Assembly (NCBI GenBank): GCA_963575745.1
Contig: CAUYUJ010015733.1
Span: 220,636 to 255,635 of the forward strand
Length of the DNA: 35,000 nucleotides
Direction of reading: 5' to 3'
From: Prorocentrum cordatum
Taxonomy: Eukaryota; Sar; Dinophyceae; Prorocentrales; Prorocentraceae
Positions 8,160-18,916 of this stretch are shown here, piece by piece; the first letter of the stretch is position 1, and each line of letters starts with the position of its first letter. The position numbers and the translations under genes are program-made. The notes beneath the pieces are model-generated. The model had not been told where the DNA came from and searched no databases. It saw only the letters and a program-made list of their open reading frames with translations.

Positions 8160-9729
8160 CATTGACTATGACTTCGACTACCAGCATTCGGTTTTGCTTG
8201 ATACTCCGTTGAGTGCAACCTTGGATGCTGATCAGTACCTTCCAGAGCATCACGCTTCAGTTGGTCTTGCAGGTTACTTCTGCGACGGGGATACCTACTG
8301 GAATAATGATGCCTGCCTTTCTCTACCTTATGAAGAGTGTCTTGGTGGGATGCAGACCAGAGTCACCTACGACTACAACCCCTGGCTGTCCTGGACACAC
8401 CCTTCTTTCCCTTCTACCTCCTTTGGCTCCTCTACACGATCTACTACTTGCAGTGCCAGGAGTGGATCCGCATCTACGCATTGCGGCGCACTCACTGGCC
8501 CCACCTTTCCCGAGAAGGGGATGACCCCGTGGCGGGCCCGCGGCGCGAGTCTCCCTGGAGGTTCGGTGCGTGGTTTCCAGCAGAAGTCGCCACAAGTCCA
8601 TCGTGGAGGCGCTACCAGACCCCCAGCTGGCCAGGGATGCGCCTCCCCTGGGCTGGAGACACGAGCGACACAGATTACGGCCTCTGCTGGGGCATCTGTG
8701 ACGACTGGCCCACCCACGACGGCGAGGATTACCGCGAGCAGATCGGGTACCTGCGGTGATGGGTCCTCCACGTTTTGGATGATTGCCACCAGTGGACCTA
8801 CCGCCTCGTCTACTGGGTCATCGACATGGGCGTCAGAACGCCATACGTCGCCACCAGCCTGTCCTTCCCCTGGGACACCCTCTCCACAGGAGGCGAGGGA
8901 AACAGCGCATGGGGGAGGCGGGTTGGCAGCTTTGCCAGATTCGCTCATGGCTGCAGCGGGGTATCGTGTCTTTGTGCCTGCGCCCTGCTTGGAACGACAG
9001 GCCAGAGCCTGGGCGCAGCGATGGGTCAACAACCCGTATCACGGACTGCAGCCAGAAGATGAGGCAGAATGTCATGATGTGTGTGAGGCGTTTTTGGCGC
9101 AAGAGCTTGCCCGCCCGAGGTTTGCGCATGCCTTGCGCGCACGTATGCAGACGCCTTCGCAACTGGCGCGTGAGATGTGCATTCGTGCTTGGCATAAAGG
9201 TGTGCGTAGTCGCCAGAGTTTCCTTCGCTGGTTTCGCAAGTTAAATAGCAATCAACAGTATGCGGCAGCTGGTATGCACAACTACGAATGGGAATCTTTG
9301 AGGAATTGGTTCACTAGCCAGCACCGTCAGGGGCCAGCGCCACCTTTTGGGCCACTACCTGGACAATCGCGCCGCGCTCCGCGCCGACCAGCAGCAGCAC
9401 CTACTGCGTCCTCCAGTGCTGGCACTTCAGCTGCGACGGCTTCGGGTGCTCCGACTGGGTCTGCTGGTGCGCCTTCATCGACGGGTGCAACTACTGCTCC
9501 TGCAACGGCTTCGTCTACGTTGGCTACCTCTGCGGGGACGTTGAACCCTGCTAGCTCGGCTGCAGGCCCCTTGCCTCGGCCGACGTGGCACCGGGCTGCC
9601 CCGCCAGGTGCTAATGCTGATCCCGACCCGTCGCCTCTTCCTGCAGGCAGGGGTGTTGGGAGAGGCCAGCGTCCCAAGGCCCCAAAAAAGCAACGACAAA
9701 GTTTGGAGATTTTTCACAACCAACCCTAA
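8098..9729 (+). pseudogene. LINE ORF2, N-terminal part (frame-broken)
   Basis: From ATG 8098 the coding signal runs in one frame to about 8400, moves to a second frame to about 8920 (with an in-frame TGA at 8757-8759), and returns to the first frame until 9729. Recognisable patches are acidic, aromatic segments (8160-8400), a hydrophobic, Tyr/Trp-rich segment near 8400-8480, and a helical, basic region at about 8950-9330 (LAREMCIRAWHKG, RQSFLRWFRKL). A Pro/Ala/Thr/Ser-rich linker follows to 9690. I do not recognise a named domain; the basic helical part could bind nucleic acid. It could also be a separate middle ORF rather than the start of ORF2. Confidence 0.55.
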
Positions 9730-10395
9730 CAACTGGAACGGGTTTCAGGACGTCTGGGAATGGATACATCTCATTGGGGAGGTTCCTGACTTCGTTGCTG
9801 TCCAGGAGACGCGTCTATTGGCAGGAGACCCTGTTTCATCGGCGACTTCTTGGGCAGGTTTTCGAGGCCTCAGCTCCCATCATGCTCCTGCTGTTCTCGC
9901 AGGAGACCACCAACTAGCTAATTCGGCAGGTGTTGCAGTCGCTGTCCGACGTCATATTGCGAGCAGACACCTTTCGTATGAGCAGCTCGGGGTGGGGCCA
10001 GTTGGACGTGGGAGTATTGTCGTCACCCACGCCCAAGCTGTCGTACCTGGGGGATGCACTGGGTCTCTATGTATGGCTATACTGGAATTGGGTGCACTGG
10101 CCTAAACATCCAGCTCTTGGAGGACATGGGGAAATTCCTGGAACAGCTTAAGACCCCCTGGGCCCCCGGAGGAGACCTCAACATTGATACCTCGGACCCT
10201 GGGCTGCTCGGCTGGTGTACGCTTGTAGGTGGCACTAGCATTGCGCCCAAGGCTCCGACTTGCCACAAGCAGACCCTGGACTATTTCATTGTGTCCAGAG
10301 GTGTGGCAGCTGCTGTTACCTCGGTCTCCGCACTGTTCGCTGGACCATCGTCACCTCACGTTCCAGTCTTAATGGAGCTCGGATTTTCACCCTGA
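9680..10395 (+). pseudogene. LINE ORF2 apurinic/apyrimidinic-type endonuclease domain (frame-broken)
   Basis: The domain is spread over three frames with changes near 9690, 10040 and 10080. Visible family motifs are DFVAVQETRL (the conserved metal-binding Glu), a GVAVAVRRH block, GGDLNID (the GDxN motif), LDYFIV (the DYxxV motif) and a final SPHVPVLMEL carrying the conserved His. In LINEs this domain nicks target DNA to prime reverse transcription. The order and spacing agree with an exonuclease-endonuclease-phosphatase fold, but the frame changes make it non-functional as it stands. Confidence 0.8.
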
Positions 10396-13300
10396 ACCAG
10401 GTTATGCATGTCAGGGTTACTTGGAAGGCCTTCCCCACCAAGCCCCGAACTGGATGTGTAAGAGAACTGGCTGAAACCACCTGGAGTTGGAGCACGGGTG
10501 ACTTGGATTCGTCCAGCGACCTTGACTCTGTATAGTGCCAGTGGTTAGATAATATGGAAACCTACTTGTGTGACATGTTTGATATCTTCGGCCCCGACAG
10601 GTCCCTGTACATAGGCAGATCTCGAGGTTTCCAGAGGAAGAAGGCCCAACTTACGGAGGGCCTCAACAGGCAGTGGGATGCGCACTCTACCCCTAAGGCC
10701 AGTTCCTGGCGTACCTTTCGGTCTACTATTATGCGCCTTCGAAGTTTTTGGGGCCACCCTGATGACTACCCCCTTGATTTCTGCCAGAACCTCCTGAACA
10801 TTCTGGGGAAGTTAGACAAAAACGATCTCACCCCCGACCTTATCCTTGGCCAGTGCTGCTTAGATGACCTCTTCACAGTGGCTGCTCGTGGCGGCGACGA
10901 GTTTGAATTTTTGTCTGAGCTGGCGGTCGAGGTAGCAGACAAGGTTTTGATCAAAGATCAAAGAAGGAAGGGCTAGGTGGCAGAAGTGGCAGAGGTGGGC
11001 TAAGGAAGCTGTAGGAGGAGGAGGAGGAAAAGCTGCACACAGGTTTGCGAAGGATAAGCAGCAGCTGCGACCGCCAGAGGACGCCACAGGTGTGCCCCTC
11101 ATAGGTGATTCTGCTGTCGACAGCCTGTGCGACTCCTGGGGCGCGATGCGGCGCGATGCCAAGACGCGCGTGACTGATGTTCAGAGAGTTGCCGCCCAGA
11201 GCGTTGCGCTCCCTCAGCCTAGCCTCGACGTGTTAGGTGCAGCCCTAACACGCTTTCGGCATAACGTCGGCCTTGGTATTGATTGCATCAATCCGAGGTC
11301 ATGGCTTCTTTTGAGTGACGATTTTCGGAATCGACTCTTGGATATCCTGATCCTCTGGGAAGAGAAGCCTCACCTTTCGGATAAATGGCCGGCCATGATC
11401 GTGTTCACGGATAAGCCCGAATCCTCTGACCTCAGACCTCTGGCTCTGATCATTTCCCTCGGGCGTACTTGGGCCCGCCTACGTCAGAGCCTGGCCAGGT
11501 CTTGGGAACAATCTCACCAGATATCTGCGTTTGGGGCTGCTCTACTAAGGAGTGTGACACAGCAGGTTGGGAGCATGATATCATGTCACATTATGCTAAG
11601 ACAATCGGCTTCGACTCGGGCACGCTCTTCACTGACCTTTCGAAATTCTACGAACGCATTTCGCACTATCGGCTATTCGAAGAAGCTGTAGCAGTTGATA
11701 TCAACCTCAAGCTTATTTACGTGGCCTGTAGCTTGTATTCGGGGCCCAGGTGCCTCACTTTCATGGATGCTATCTCTTCGGTGTTTAAAGCTAACGGAAC
11801 GGTTCTGGCTGGATGTCCCCTGGCTACCTCCCTAGTCAAGGTCCTACTTTACAGGCTCATGGTCTCTATAGCAGATAAGTTCCCAGCTGTGTTAGTCAGG
11901 AATGTAGTCGGTGATGTACGTGCAGAGTGCCTAGGCTCGTCTCGCTTTGTCGCTGCACAACTAGGAGGCGCTGGACGCCTTCTTGCCTCTGGGTACAGGC
12001 GTTTGGAGCTGGCGTTGGCGGCCAGCAAGACTCACTTCGTTGCCTCCAACCCCGAGTTGGCGGACGCTCTGAATCAGGAGTGGAAGGAATTCGGCTTCGC
12101 GAGGAAAACGCACACGCGTTCCCTTGGCACGGACTCCCATGATGCTAAAAGACGAGTGCTTCACACGACAGGGAATCGGTTTTTAAAAGGTCTTCGGAGG
12201 TCCTTCAAAATGTTGAAGTTGAAGCATGCAGGGGCTAAAATCGGATCCACCCAGCGTGCGGGACCACAGGCAACGGCCGTATGGGGCTCTGGAGTGTCTG
12301 GACTAAGTGGGAGGCAACTACACCTGCTTCGTAGAGCTGCTGTTACCAGCTTGCATGTGGATAAAAAGGGCGCCTCGGTTGGCCTCAAGTTGGCCACGAC
12401 TAAGCTCGGCCGCGTCATGGACCCCTTCTGCACTTACCACTCCCAGGTCATCGGCTTCTGGGCGCGTGCGGTTTGGATAGGTAGGCCAGCCTTAGGAATT
12501 TTGCAGGCTGCATTGGTTTCGGCAGCTCGAGATTTGGAACGGACTTCCAACTTGTGGGCCTCGGCGGCTAGCCCTGCTCACGTATATCTGTTGTCTGTCC
12601 AACAGCTTGGGTGGAGCGCCCCCTCGGCCGACCGTGCCATCATTGACACTGGGGAAGAAATCTGTCTCACTAATTTTGCTCCCAAGCGGGTTGTTTGGAT
12701 GGCCCGTCGAGCTGCTCGTAATGTTTCTGATGTGGCTGCGCTTAGCAATATGGAAGAGTCGCCAGGCTGGACCCGCCCGATTTTCTGGAAGCCGTTGGCT
12801 GGGCTCTTGGAGGGCCGTCTGTCGGAATCCTGGACGGCTAGGCACCAGTCTAGTTTGCGCTCTTTGATTTCTCAGCAACACTGGTGCCAAGCCAACCAAG
12901 CGCGCCACAAGAAATCTGACACTGATCTTTGCCAGGCTTGTAAGAGCAGACCTGGCACACTTTGGCACAGACGTTTCCTTTGCCCACATTGGGCCGCCGA
13001 CCGAGGTAAGTACTGTAGCCCACGACTGCTCCGCTGTGCGTCTGTGTTGCAGTTGTCGGGGCAGGATCTTGAGAAGGCGGCTTGTGGTATTTTCCCTATG
13101 CCCATAGAGGTTGTACATCGGCCACTGTGGGATAGTGAGCGCAATATTGCTTGGGTAAACCGGCCTGACTCAGGACACCTGTCAGGCAATGTTTTCACTG
13201 ACGGGTCTGGCCTTCACCCCGCCTGCCCCCTCTCCCGCAGAGCGGGTTGGGCTTTCACTCAGCTCAACGATGACGGCTCTCTGTCAGCAGCAGTCTGTGG

Positions 13301-14411
13301 CGCGGTATCTTGGGATCTAGGACCTTTTCAGACCGCGCGTGATGGGGTGGATCTTGCTGTCTTGCAGGGAGCTCGTGGATTGGTCGTAGGAGAAACGGTT
13401 TTTCACATTGACTGCCAGGGCACCATTGATGCTGTCAGTGACAAGATTTGGGCAGCTTCTGTTCGGTATTCTCGATGCCATCTGTGGGAAGAAATCCACA
13501 GGAAGCTGCCATCCATCAGTGCAGTGAAGGTCAAAGCCCACCTTCCCTTCTCAGCTGTTGCCGAGGGGCGCATCTCTGAGTATGAGTGGAATGGTAATCG
13601 TGCTGCAGATGTGTACGCGGGGCGTGGAGTTAGCCAGCATCCTGACACGTCTGACTGTATGCATGCTCTTGCTGCCCTGACAGATATTGTCAAAGAATTT
13701 GCGCGCTGGGCTGCTATCCAAGAGGTTTTGATAGCCGAGCGCGAAGACTACGATGCCCTCCCCCTCCCTCCTCGGTCGACCTCTGGGGAGGCGGGTGGGT
13801 CTCCCCTCTCTAGCAGGCCTCCAGGGAATTCGACTAAGCGTTGCAAAGGCAGGCCCATTGTCGCCCCTGAAGTGTCAGAAGAGTTATGCATCCTTGCAGC
13901 GTTGCAAGGACATGCGCTTAGACAAGCTGAGGTTTTTCTTACCTCTGGGCTGCCGCCCGCTCCGCCTAAGAGCCCCACGGTTCTTGTTTGTGCTGCTTGT
14001 GGCGGGTATGTCTGGGAGGCCGTTCTGAGACTTGCCAAACCATGCAGCGTGTCGCCACCCTCCGAGACGCTGCGCAGACCGCGCAACCGTGCCCGTAAAT
14101 TACAATTTCCCTGCGGGTCTCGCCAATACAGTGGTTGGACTGTGGGGGCTTGGAGGGCCCCAACTCCGCAGGCGATTGCAGCGATGCTTGTTCCCAAAGC
14201 GTCTGTGCTATGCTTGCGTAAGCCCACAGCTGATTTCTCAGTTCCTAATGTGGCGGTGTTGGGGGAGTGGTGGGAGAAGGAACACGTTGCTGCCTCTTTC
14301 GGTCTCTCTGTTGAGGGTTTTGACTCAGCAGTTACAGATAAAGCCGAAGAAGCAAAACAACTAGCCCTCAAGAGGCACCTTGAGGAAGACCAACCAAACA
14401 GGGTTGTGTAA
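10396..14411 (+). pseudogene. LINE ORF2 reverse transcriptase, zinc knuckle and RNase H (frame-broken, active site lost)
   Basis: Frame changes occur near 10380, 10970 and 11530, with a stop at 10533-10535; the last 2.9 kb is one open frame. RT motifs: GIDCINPRSW and RPLALIISLGRTWARLR (early fingers blocks), FTDLSKFYERI (motif A, about 11631), AGCPLATSLVK (motif B, about 11808). The catalytic YxDD motif should sit at 11904-11915 but reads VVGD. A zinc knuckle CQAC...H...C (CX2CX8HX4C) lies near 12930-12985. RNase H follows at about 13190-13630, with FTDGSG, HIDCQGTID, VKAHLPF and NRAADVYAGRG; its catalytic Glu is not obvious. A further 260 residues have no recognised domain. Reverse transcription activity is very unlikely. 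Confidence 0.88.
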
Positions 14412-14519
14412 TTTTCTCCCTTTGCCCTCTGCACCGTCAGAGGTAGACTTGCTGATGCAATGTTATTCTTATTGTGACTCGTGGATTGCCTCTGGTGCCT
14501 CGGGATGTGCGATGATGAT

Positions 14520-14534
14520 GACAACATCAGCGTC
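14520..14534. repeat. Target-site duplication of the LINE, right copy
   Basis: gacaacatcagcgtc, identical to 6630-6644. It is preceded by GATGATGAT, probably the LINE 3' tail. Confidence 0.85.
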
Positions 14535-15390
14535 GGCATCGGCATCGGCATCGGCACATGCATCGCCGTCCTAAGACTAGACGGCGGGGAAGTGCCAATC
14601 TGTAATCGTGCATAACAGCCGTAATTGTGCCCGCAGGTTAGACGCCGGGGCGGAAGGATTCGGTTCCCGGCACGGCGAGCACTTGCCTTCTTTTTGCATT
14701 GGTGTAATGAGGCGAAACTAATGCCATGTATTATTTTGTTGTTAGGTTGTTTCCGTGATTGCTGATCTGGCCTTCTCCCTATCCCCTCTTCGGTGTCTTC
14801 GTCGTCTTCGTCGTCGGCGCCCCGCCCCATCCCATCGGGGGTGGGGGGGAGGCCCGAGGGACCCTGCGACCCATTCCATTTGGGGTGGTCAATCGCGGTG
14901 CTAGTGCCTACCCTGCACAGCGCTTGACCACCTCCACTGCTCGCGCAATCATCCCACCCACCCACCCTCAACTTGGTTTGCAAACCGCACGCGGTTGCGA
15001 TTGCAATGAGTACTTGACGTTGGTTGGTCCATCTCTGCGGCCGCGCCAACCCAAGCACGCGCGCGTAGCGGCCAGCTAGTTTGGCGCGACTGACGCGGCC
15101 GCGGTGGCGCTGCTGACCGCTGGGCACATCCCAGCGGGAACTTCACTGCGAGTCGGCGACTTGGGCGGGCACGGTATCATGGCAACGTCGACAACGGTAT
15201 ACATGATGATGGTCATAGCGATGCTGGTGACGATGCTGGCAACAACGACGGCGCGACCAGTGACGGCGCCGATGCTGATCACGCCGACGACGATGACAGC
15301 GTCTTCGCGTCGGTGATGAAGGCTTGGGAAAGAGTTCGACATGCTCGCGCGGCCGACGCGCGAGAGCGGCCCGCATTGCGGCGACCAGCG
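14535..15390. other. Intergenic or intronic DNA with short degenerate triplet runs
   Basis: It contains a GGCATC run after the LINE, a TCGTCT run near 14798 and a degenerate GAY-type tract at about 15170-15310. The block ccactgctcgcgcaatcatcccaccc near 14934 resembles 5105-5129. No gene is recognised. Confidence 0.4.
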
Positions 15391-15394
15391 GGGA

Positions 15395-15605
15395 GGGTGC
15401 GGCGACGGCGACGACAGCGCCGCCACAGCTTCAGGCAGGCCTGGACAACGGGTGGCTTCGAGACTGCCACGGGGTGGCGACTGCGACATCATAGCCGCCA
15501 GAACGGCAGACAGGCCCAGACGACGGGCGGCGACAAGGCGGCGACAGGGCGGCGACGGCGACAACTTAGCCGCCGGAGCGGCAAACAGGCCCAGTTCCGC
15601 AAAGG
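15395..15605 (+). repeat. About 75-bp tandem repeat, three diverged units
   Basis: Three units share the order ggcgac-gcgac, then agccgcc, then a ggcaggcc- or acaggccc-type block, with period about 70-78 bp. The later units match best (tagccgcc[ag]gaacggcagacaggccc-type). Non-coding as far as can be seen. Confidence 0.5.
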
Positions 15606-15703
15606 GGAAGTAACAACCCCTAAGCACAAGCCTTGTCAGGGGAGCGTGTTCGCCAGCATGCACGCCACGCGGTCGGTTCTTGCACCCCCGATGTACACAG
15701 TGC

Positions 15704-16040
15704 GTGCTGTAATCTATTGGGTGCAAGCTCTGTGGTGCCGTTTGTGTGTTGCCGTCTGTGCTGTTCATTCCGCGTTGTGCAAACTATGTAGTGCAAGCCA
15801 CGTGGTGAAAGGTGTGGGGTGCAATCTTTGCGGTGCAATCTTTTTGGAGTCCAAGCTACGTTGTGCAAACTATTTGGTGCAAGCTACGCGTTATAGTTTA
15901 TGTAAAGACTTCAGTATGTCGCGTGGCCTGTGTGCTGTGTAAGCTGTTTTGTGCATTTGATATGTTCCGAGGTATTTGGTGCTAGCTTTGGGGTGCGGTA
16001 CAATGTATGTCGTACATTACTCGTTGTGCAAACCATGTGG
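15704..16040 (+). repeat. Degenerate 14-bp tandem array, locus 2
   Basis: About 23 units, nearly all 14 bp, fit GTGGTGCAAGCTAT (for example GTTGTGCAAACTAT, GTAGTGCAAGCCAC, GCGGTGCAATCTTT, TTGGTGCAAGCTAC). A few units have 1-4 extra bases. It has the same unit and strand as 4951-5076, so the two arrays share an origin. Confidence 0.8.
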
Positions 16041-16450
16041 AACAACATCGACGGCGCAAGTTCTGCGTGCAGCAGCGAACTATTGAAGTTGGGATGCGAT
16101 CTGTGCGAGGCGACCTGTGTGATCGGATGTACGCCTGCACGCCGAGGCGCATGCCAGCGTACGAGGTGGCGCCGAGGCGGCGGCCGGTGCACCCACCGGG
16201 CGAGATAATCCTGGAACCGTCAGCAGAGTGCGCGAGGCTGCGACCAAGCGGCGGCGTGCCCCCCCGCGGCGAACGCGCACAAGCGCTGCTCCGGGAACTG
16301 TCGGAGGCCTGCGCGGTGTTGCCTCGGGTCAGCACTTCGGGTGCTGCCAGAGGGTGCCCCTTGGCCCAGGGTGCCCCCCAGGATTTCCCGGGAGGCCCCC
16401 ACGGCCTCCAGAGCACCCCTCACGAGGCCCAGGGAGCCCCATGGGCTCCA
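16041..16450. other. Unassigned GC-rich stretch
   Basis: An open + frame crosses this stretch but has no recognisable domain and runs straight into the GGA tract. It ends in a gcccagggtgccccccagg-type block similar to one near 23341. I see no supportable gene. Confidence 0.35.
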
Positions 16451-16825
16451 AGCAGGAGGAGGAGGAGGAGGAGGAGGAGGAGGAGGAGGAGGAGGAGGAG
16501 GAGGAGGAGGAGAGGAGGAGGAGAGGATGAGGAGGAAGGAGGAGGAGGAGGAGGAGGAGGAGAGAGGAGGAGGAGGGGAGGAGGAGGAGGAGGAGGAGGA
16601 AGGAGGAAGGAGGAGGAGGTGAGGAGAGGAGGAGGAGGAGGAGGAGGAGGAGGAGGAGAGGAGGAGGGGGAAGGAGGAGGAGGAGGATGAGGAGGAGGAG
16701 GAGGAGGAGGAGGAGGAGGGAGGAGGTGAGAGGAGGAGGAGGAGGAGGAGGAGGAGGAGGAGGAGGGGGAGGAGGAGGAGGAGGAGGAGGAGGAGGAGGA
16801 GGAGGAGGAGGAGGAGGAGGAATGG
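16451..16825. repeat. (GGA)n microsatellite, about 375 bp
   Basis: Purine-only GGA/GAG array with sparse interruptions. It generates poly-Glu, poly-Gly and poly-Arg frames on + and poly-Ser, poly-Leu and poly-Pro frames on the other strand. Confidence 0.93.
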
Positions 16826-17129
16826 GGGAGGAATGGAGGAGTGGAGGGAAGAGCTGGAGGGTTCCCTGGGCCAGGGGCACCTGTGTATAGCAACCCCGAG
16901 CACCGGGCCTCTGCCCCCCCTGCCGCCTGCAGGGGGAGGGGTCCGCGTTGATGCGTCTGCGCGGGCCCACGACGGTTTGGGTCTGTGCCACTTTTGCGCG
17001 TTCTCTATGCGACCAAGAATGTTTGCTCTACATGCATGTCGGGACCGAAAAAGCATGTTCGGGCCCAAGAAACATGCTTGTTCAAAGGAAGTGCAATGTT
17101 GTTGCGTTCTCTTCGCGAACAAGAATTAA

Positions 17130-17283
17130 GTCGGGCATGTCCCTCTACAGGAGAAATATCAAAAACAAAAAACATAACATCGTCAGGGGACGGTGTTTCG
17201 ATTATTGTTTCACTGTGTCCAGCAATTTTCTGCGTATGTTCCACGTTTCGTCCAAACTCCGCCTGTCGGGGGACATGCCCGAC
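17130..17283. mobile_element. MITE family M1, copy 1
   Basis: Terminal inverted repeats gtcgggcatgtcc (17130-17142) and ggacatgcccgac (17271-17283) are exact complements, with looser complementarity inward (ctacagga against cctgtcgg). The interior (cgtcaggggac, tgtttcactgtg, acgtttcg, tccgcctg) matches the second copy at 19951-20118. There is no coding capacity, and target duplications are not clear here. Confidence 0.75.
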
Positions 17284-17731
17284 CTAACACAATCATCTTT
17301 GTCCAGCAGTTTTGCCGGACCGACCAACAACATCTCGTTCAAAGGAAGTGCTCGGTCCCAAGAACTCCTGGTCGGTGCCATGCCTCTCCGCTCCGGGCCC
17401 GGAGGGGCGGCGGGGCGGACCACTTTGGGCCCCGCGTGGGCCCAGGTGATGCCCAGTTCTCCACCGCCTCCCGGGGTCTGTGGGCACCGATCCCCCCAGG
17501 CGTCGGACACGTCGGGGCACTCAAGAGAGGAGCTCGCTTTTGAGGGTCAAAGGAATTGCCAGAGTTGCCCTCTCCTCGGCGGGAGGCAGCGGACGGCCAG
17601 CGGAAACAGTTATCGAGGGCGGCTCCGCGGGCGCAGGAGGCACTCGGCCTCCCCAGAGATGGCACGGTTCTGCGGCGCAGGGGCCTCTTGAACACGTGCG
17701 CGGCCTTGCCGCGCATCCCCGTCCCCTCCGT
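17284..17731. other. No gene seen; short direct repeat of gttcaaaggaagtgc
   Basis: gttcaaaggaagtgc at about 17338-17352 also occurs at about 17081-17095, on the other side of the M1 element. The rest is GC-rich without a recognisable coding region. Confidence 0.4.
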
Positions 17732-17741
17732 CCGCCTCCCG

Positions 17742-17878
17742 TGCCTTGGCATCGCTCGGACGTGTGCATTTTTCCTTCGGCGAGGACCATCGAGGAGTAT
17801 CCCTGATCATCTGGCGAAAAAACCACGCCCGAAACCGAGCAAAAACACAGGAAGTGGACGTCCGAGCGATGGCCAGGC
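17742..17878. mobile_element. MITE family M2, copy 1, with 10-bp target duplication
   Basis: The element starts tgccttggcatcgctcgg and ends in the complement ccgagcgatggccaggc (two mismatches over about 20 bp). It is flanked by identical ccgcctcccg at 17732-17741 and 17879-17888. A 9-11-bp duplication is typical of Mutator-like elements. It is non-coding and 137 bp long. A second copy lies at 22755-22900. Confidence 0.78.
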
Positions 17879-17900
17879 CCGCCTCCCGGTGCGGCGCGGC

Positions 17901-18220
17901 GCCGCGGGGCACCCGCCAGGGTGGCCAGCGGCCCCCGCCCGCTCCGACGGGGGGGCCGCCCGACTCGCTCGCGCCCGCGGGCAGCTCTCTCGCCACCCTC
18001 TGGGAGCGTCGGCGTCGGGCCCCTCGGCGGCAGAGGGGGCCCCCTCCGAGGGCTCGGGGCGCCGCGGGGCGCCCGCCAGGGGCCAGCGGCCCCCGCCCGC
18101 CCAAGGCGAGAGGCCGCCCGACTCGCTCGCGCCCGAGGGCAGCTCTCTCGCTTGCCCTCGGGAGAGCGTCGGCGGCGGGCCCTCTTCGGCGGCAGGGGGG
18201 CCCCCTCCGAGGGCTCTCGG
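17901..18220 (+). repeat. 160-bp tandem duplication, very GC-rich
   Basis: Two units start with gccgcggggc[ag]cccgccagg at 17901 and 18061. They share gccgcccgactcgctcgcg, gggcagctctctcgc and ggccccctccgagggct blocks. The second unit has small deletions and substitutions. Confidence 0.75.
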
Positions 18221-18289
18221 GGGCCGCGGCGCGGCCTCCTCGCGGGGTCCCCCCCCCCCTGGGCGGCGCGGCGGCGGGGCGCCGCGGGA

Positions 18290-18460
18290 GGAGCGAGGGA
18301 GGCGCGGGAGGGGCGGAGGGGGGCGAGGAGGGGGCCTCGGGGGAGAGAGGAGTGAGATGGAGGCAGGAGAGGCGAGGAGGGGGCCTCGGGGGGGAGAGGA
18401 GCGAGAGGGAGGAGTGGGCCTCGGGGGGGAGAGGAGCGAGGGAGGCAGGAGGGAAGAGGG
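18290..18460 (+). repeat. Purine-rich tandem, unit with ggcctcgggggg
   Basis: Three irregular units of 35-50 bp share gggcctcggggg-gagaggag. They are otherwise G/A only. Confidence 0.55.
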
Positions 18461-18625
18461 GGGGCCACGGCCACGGCGCCGAAGGGAGGGCCACGTTTTT
18501 GGCTCGGGAGCGGCCCCTGTTTTTTTCGAGCCGCTCCGCGGCGCTCTAGGTTTAGGGGGGGGGCGCCGTGCGTGGCCGGGGCTCGCCGTGGCCAGAAGGG
18601 CTTTTGGGGGGGCCCCTCTTTTTTC

Positions 18626-18775
18626 AGGAGCGGAGAAAACACACAGACACAATGAATCGTCGATTCCCAGGAAAATATAGGAAAATATGGGAATTGAATT
18701 GGAAGACAAAAACCGAGAAAATATGGGAAAATGTGGGGAATAGTTTTATTTGTGTGTATTTATCCGTAAGGGCTT
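18626..18775 (+). mobile_element. Introner-like element, copy 2
   Basis: From aggag at 18626 through acacagacacaatgaatcg, cccaggaaaatat, several atatggga runs and ttatttgtgtgta, this matches the methyltransferase intron (3453-3618) and 22191-22358. No exon is visible on either side, so whether it is spliced here is unknown. Its right end is more diverged than the other copies. Confidence 0.7.
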
Positions 18776-18916
18776 CGCCCCCTGCCGCCGGCCCCCTCTG
18801 TCGGAGAATGGGCTATGGAAGAGCTAAGTCATGAGGCCTTGGCGCTGTCGTGAAGCAGTATCGAAACTTCATGCGAAGCCGAGTCGCAATCAGCAAAACC
18901 AACTGATCACAAGAGG

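Larger units (their letters stand above)
6645..14519 (+). mobile_element. Full-length, mutated non-LTR retrotransposon (LINE) starting with a spliced leader
   Basis: A 7,875-bp insertion lies between exact 15-bp target duplications. In order it has a spliced leader with a relict leader (6645-6681), a 5' leader with short upstream ORFs, ORF1 (6864-8159), ORF2 (about 8098-14411) and a 3' end of about 108 bp ending in a GAT run with no poly(A). The combination of APE-type endonuclease, reverse transcriptase, a CCHC-like knuckle and RNase H is typical of the I/R1/Tad side of the LINE tree. The ORF2 frame is broken many times and the RT active-site motif is lost, so this copy is dead. The intact ORF1 and exact duplications suggest a moderate age. 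Confidence 0.92.

Noticed and set aside
13748-15127. 459-codon frame on the minus strand
   Set aside because: It is antisense to the RNase H end of the LINE, crosses the right target duplication and has no recognisable domain.
16041-16440. Open frame of about 130 codons before the GGA tract
   Set aside because: Arg/Pro-rich, no domain, runs into the microsatellite; not distinguishable from chance in GC-rich DNA.
16220-17122. Long open frames over the GGA tract on both strands
   Set aside because: Low-complexity products of the microsatellite; every frame is open because GGA/GAG contains no stop.
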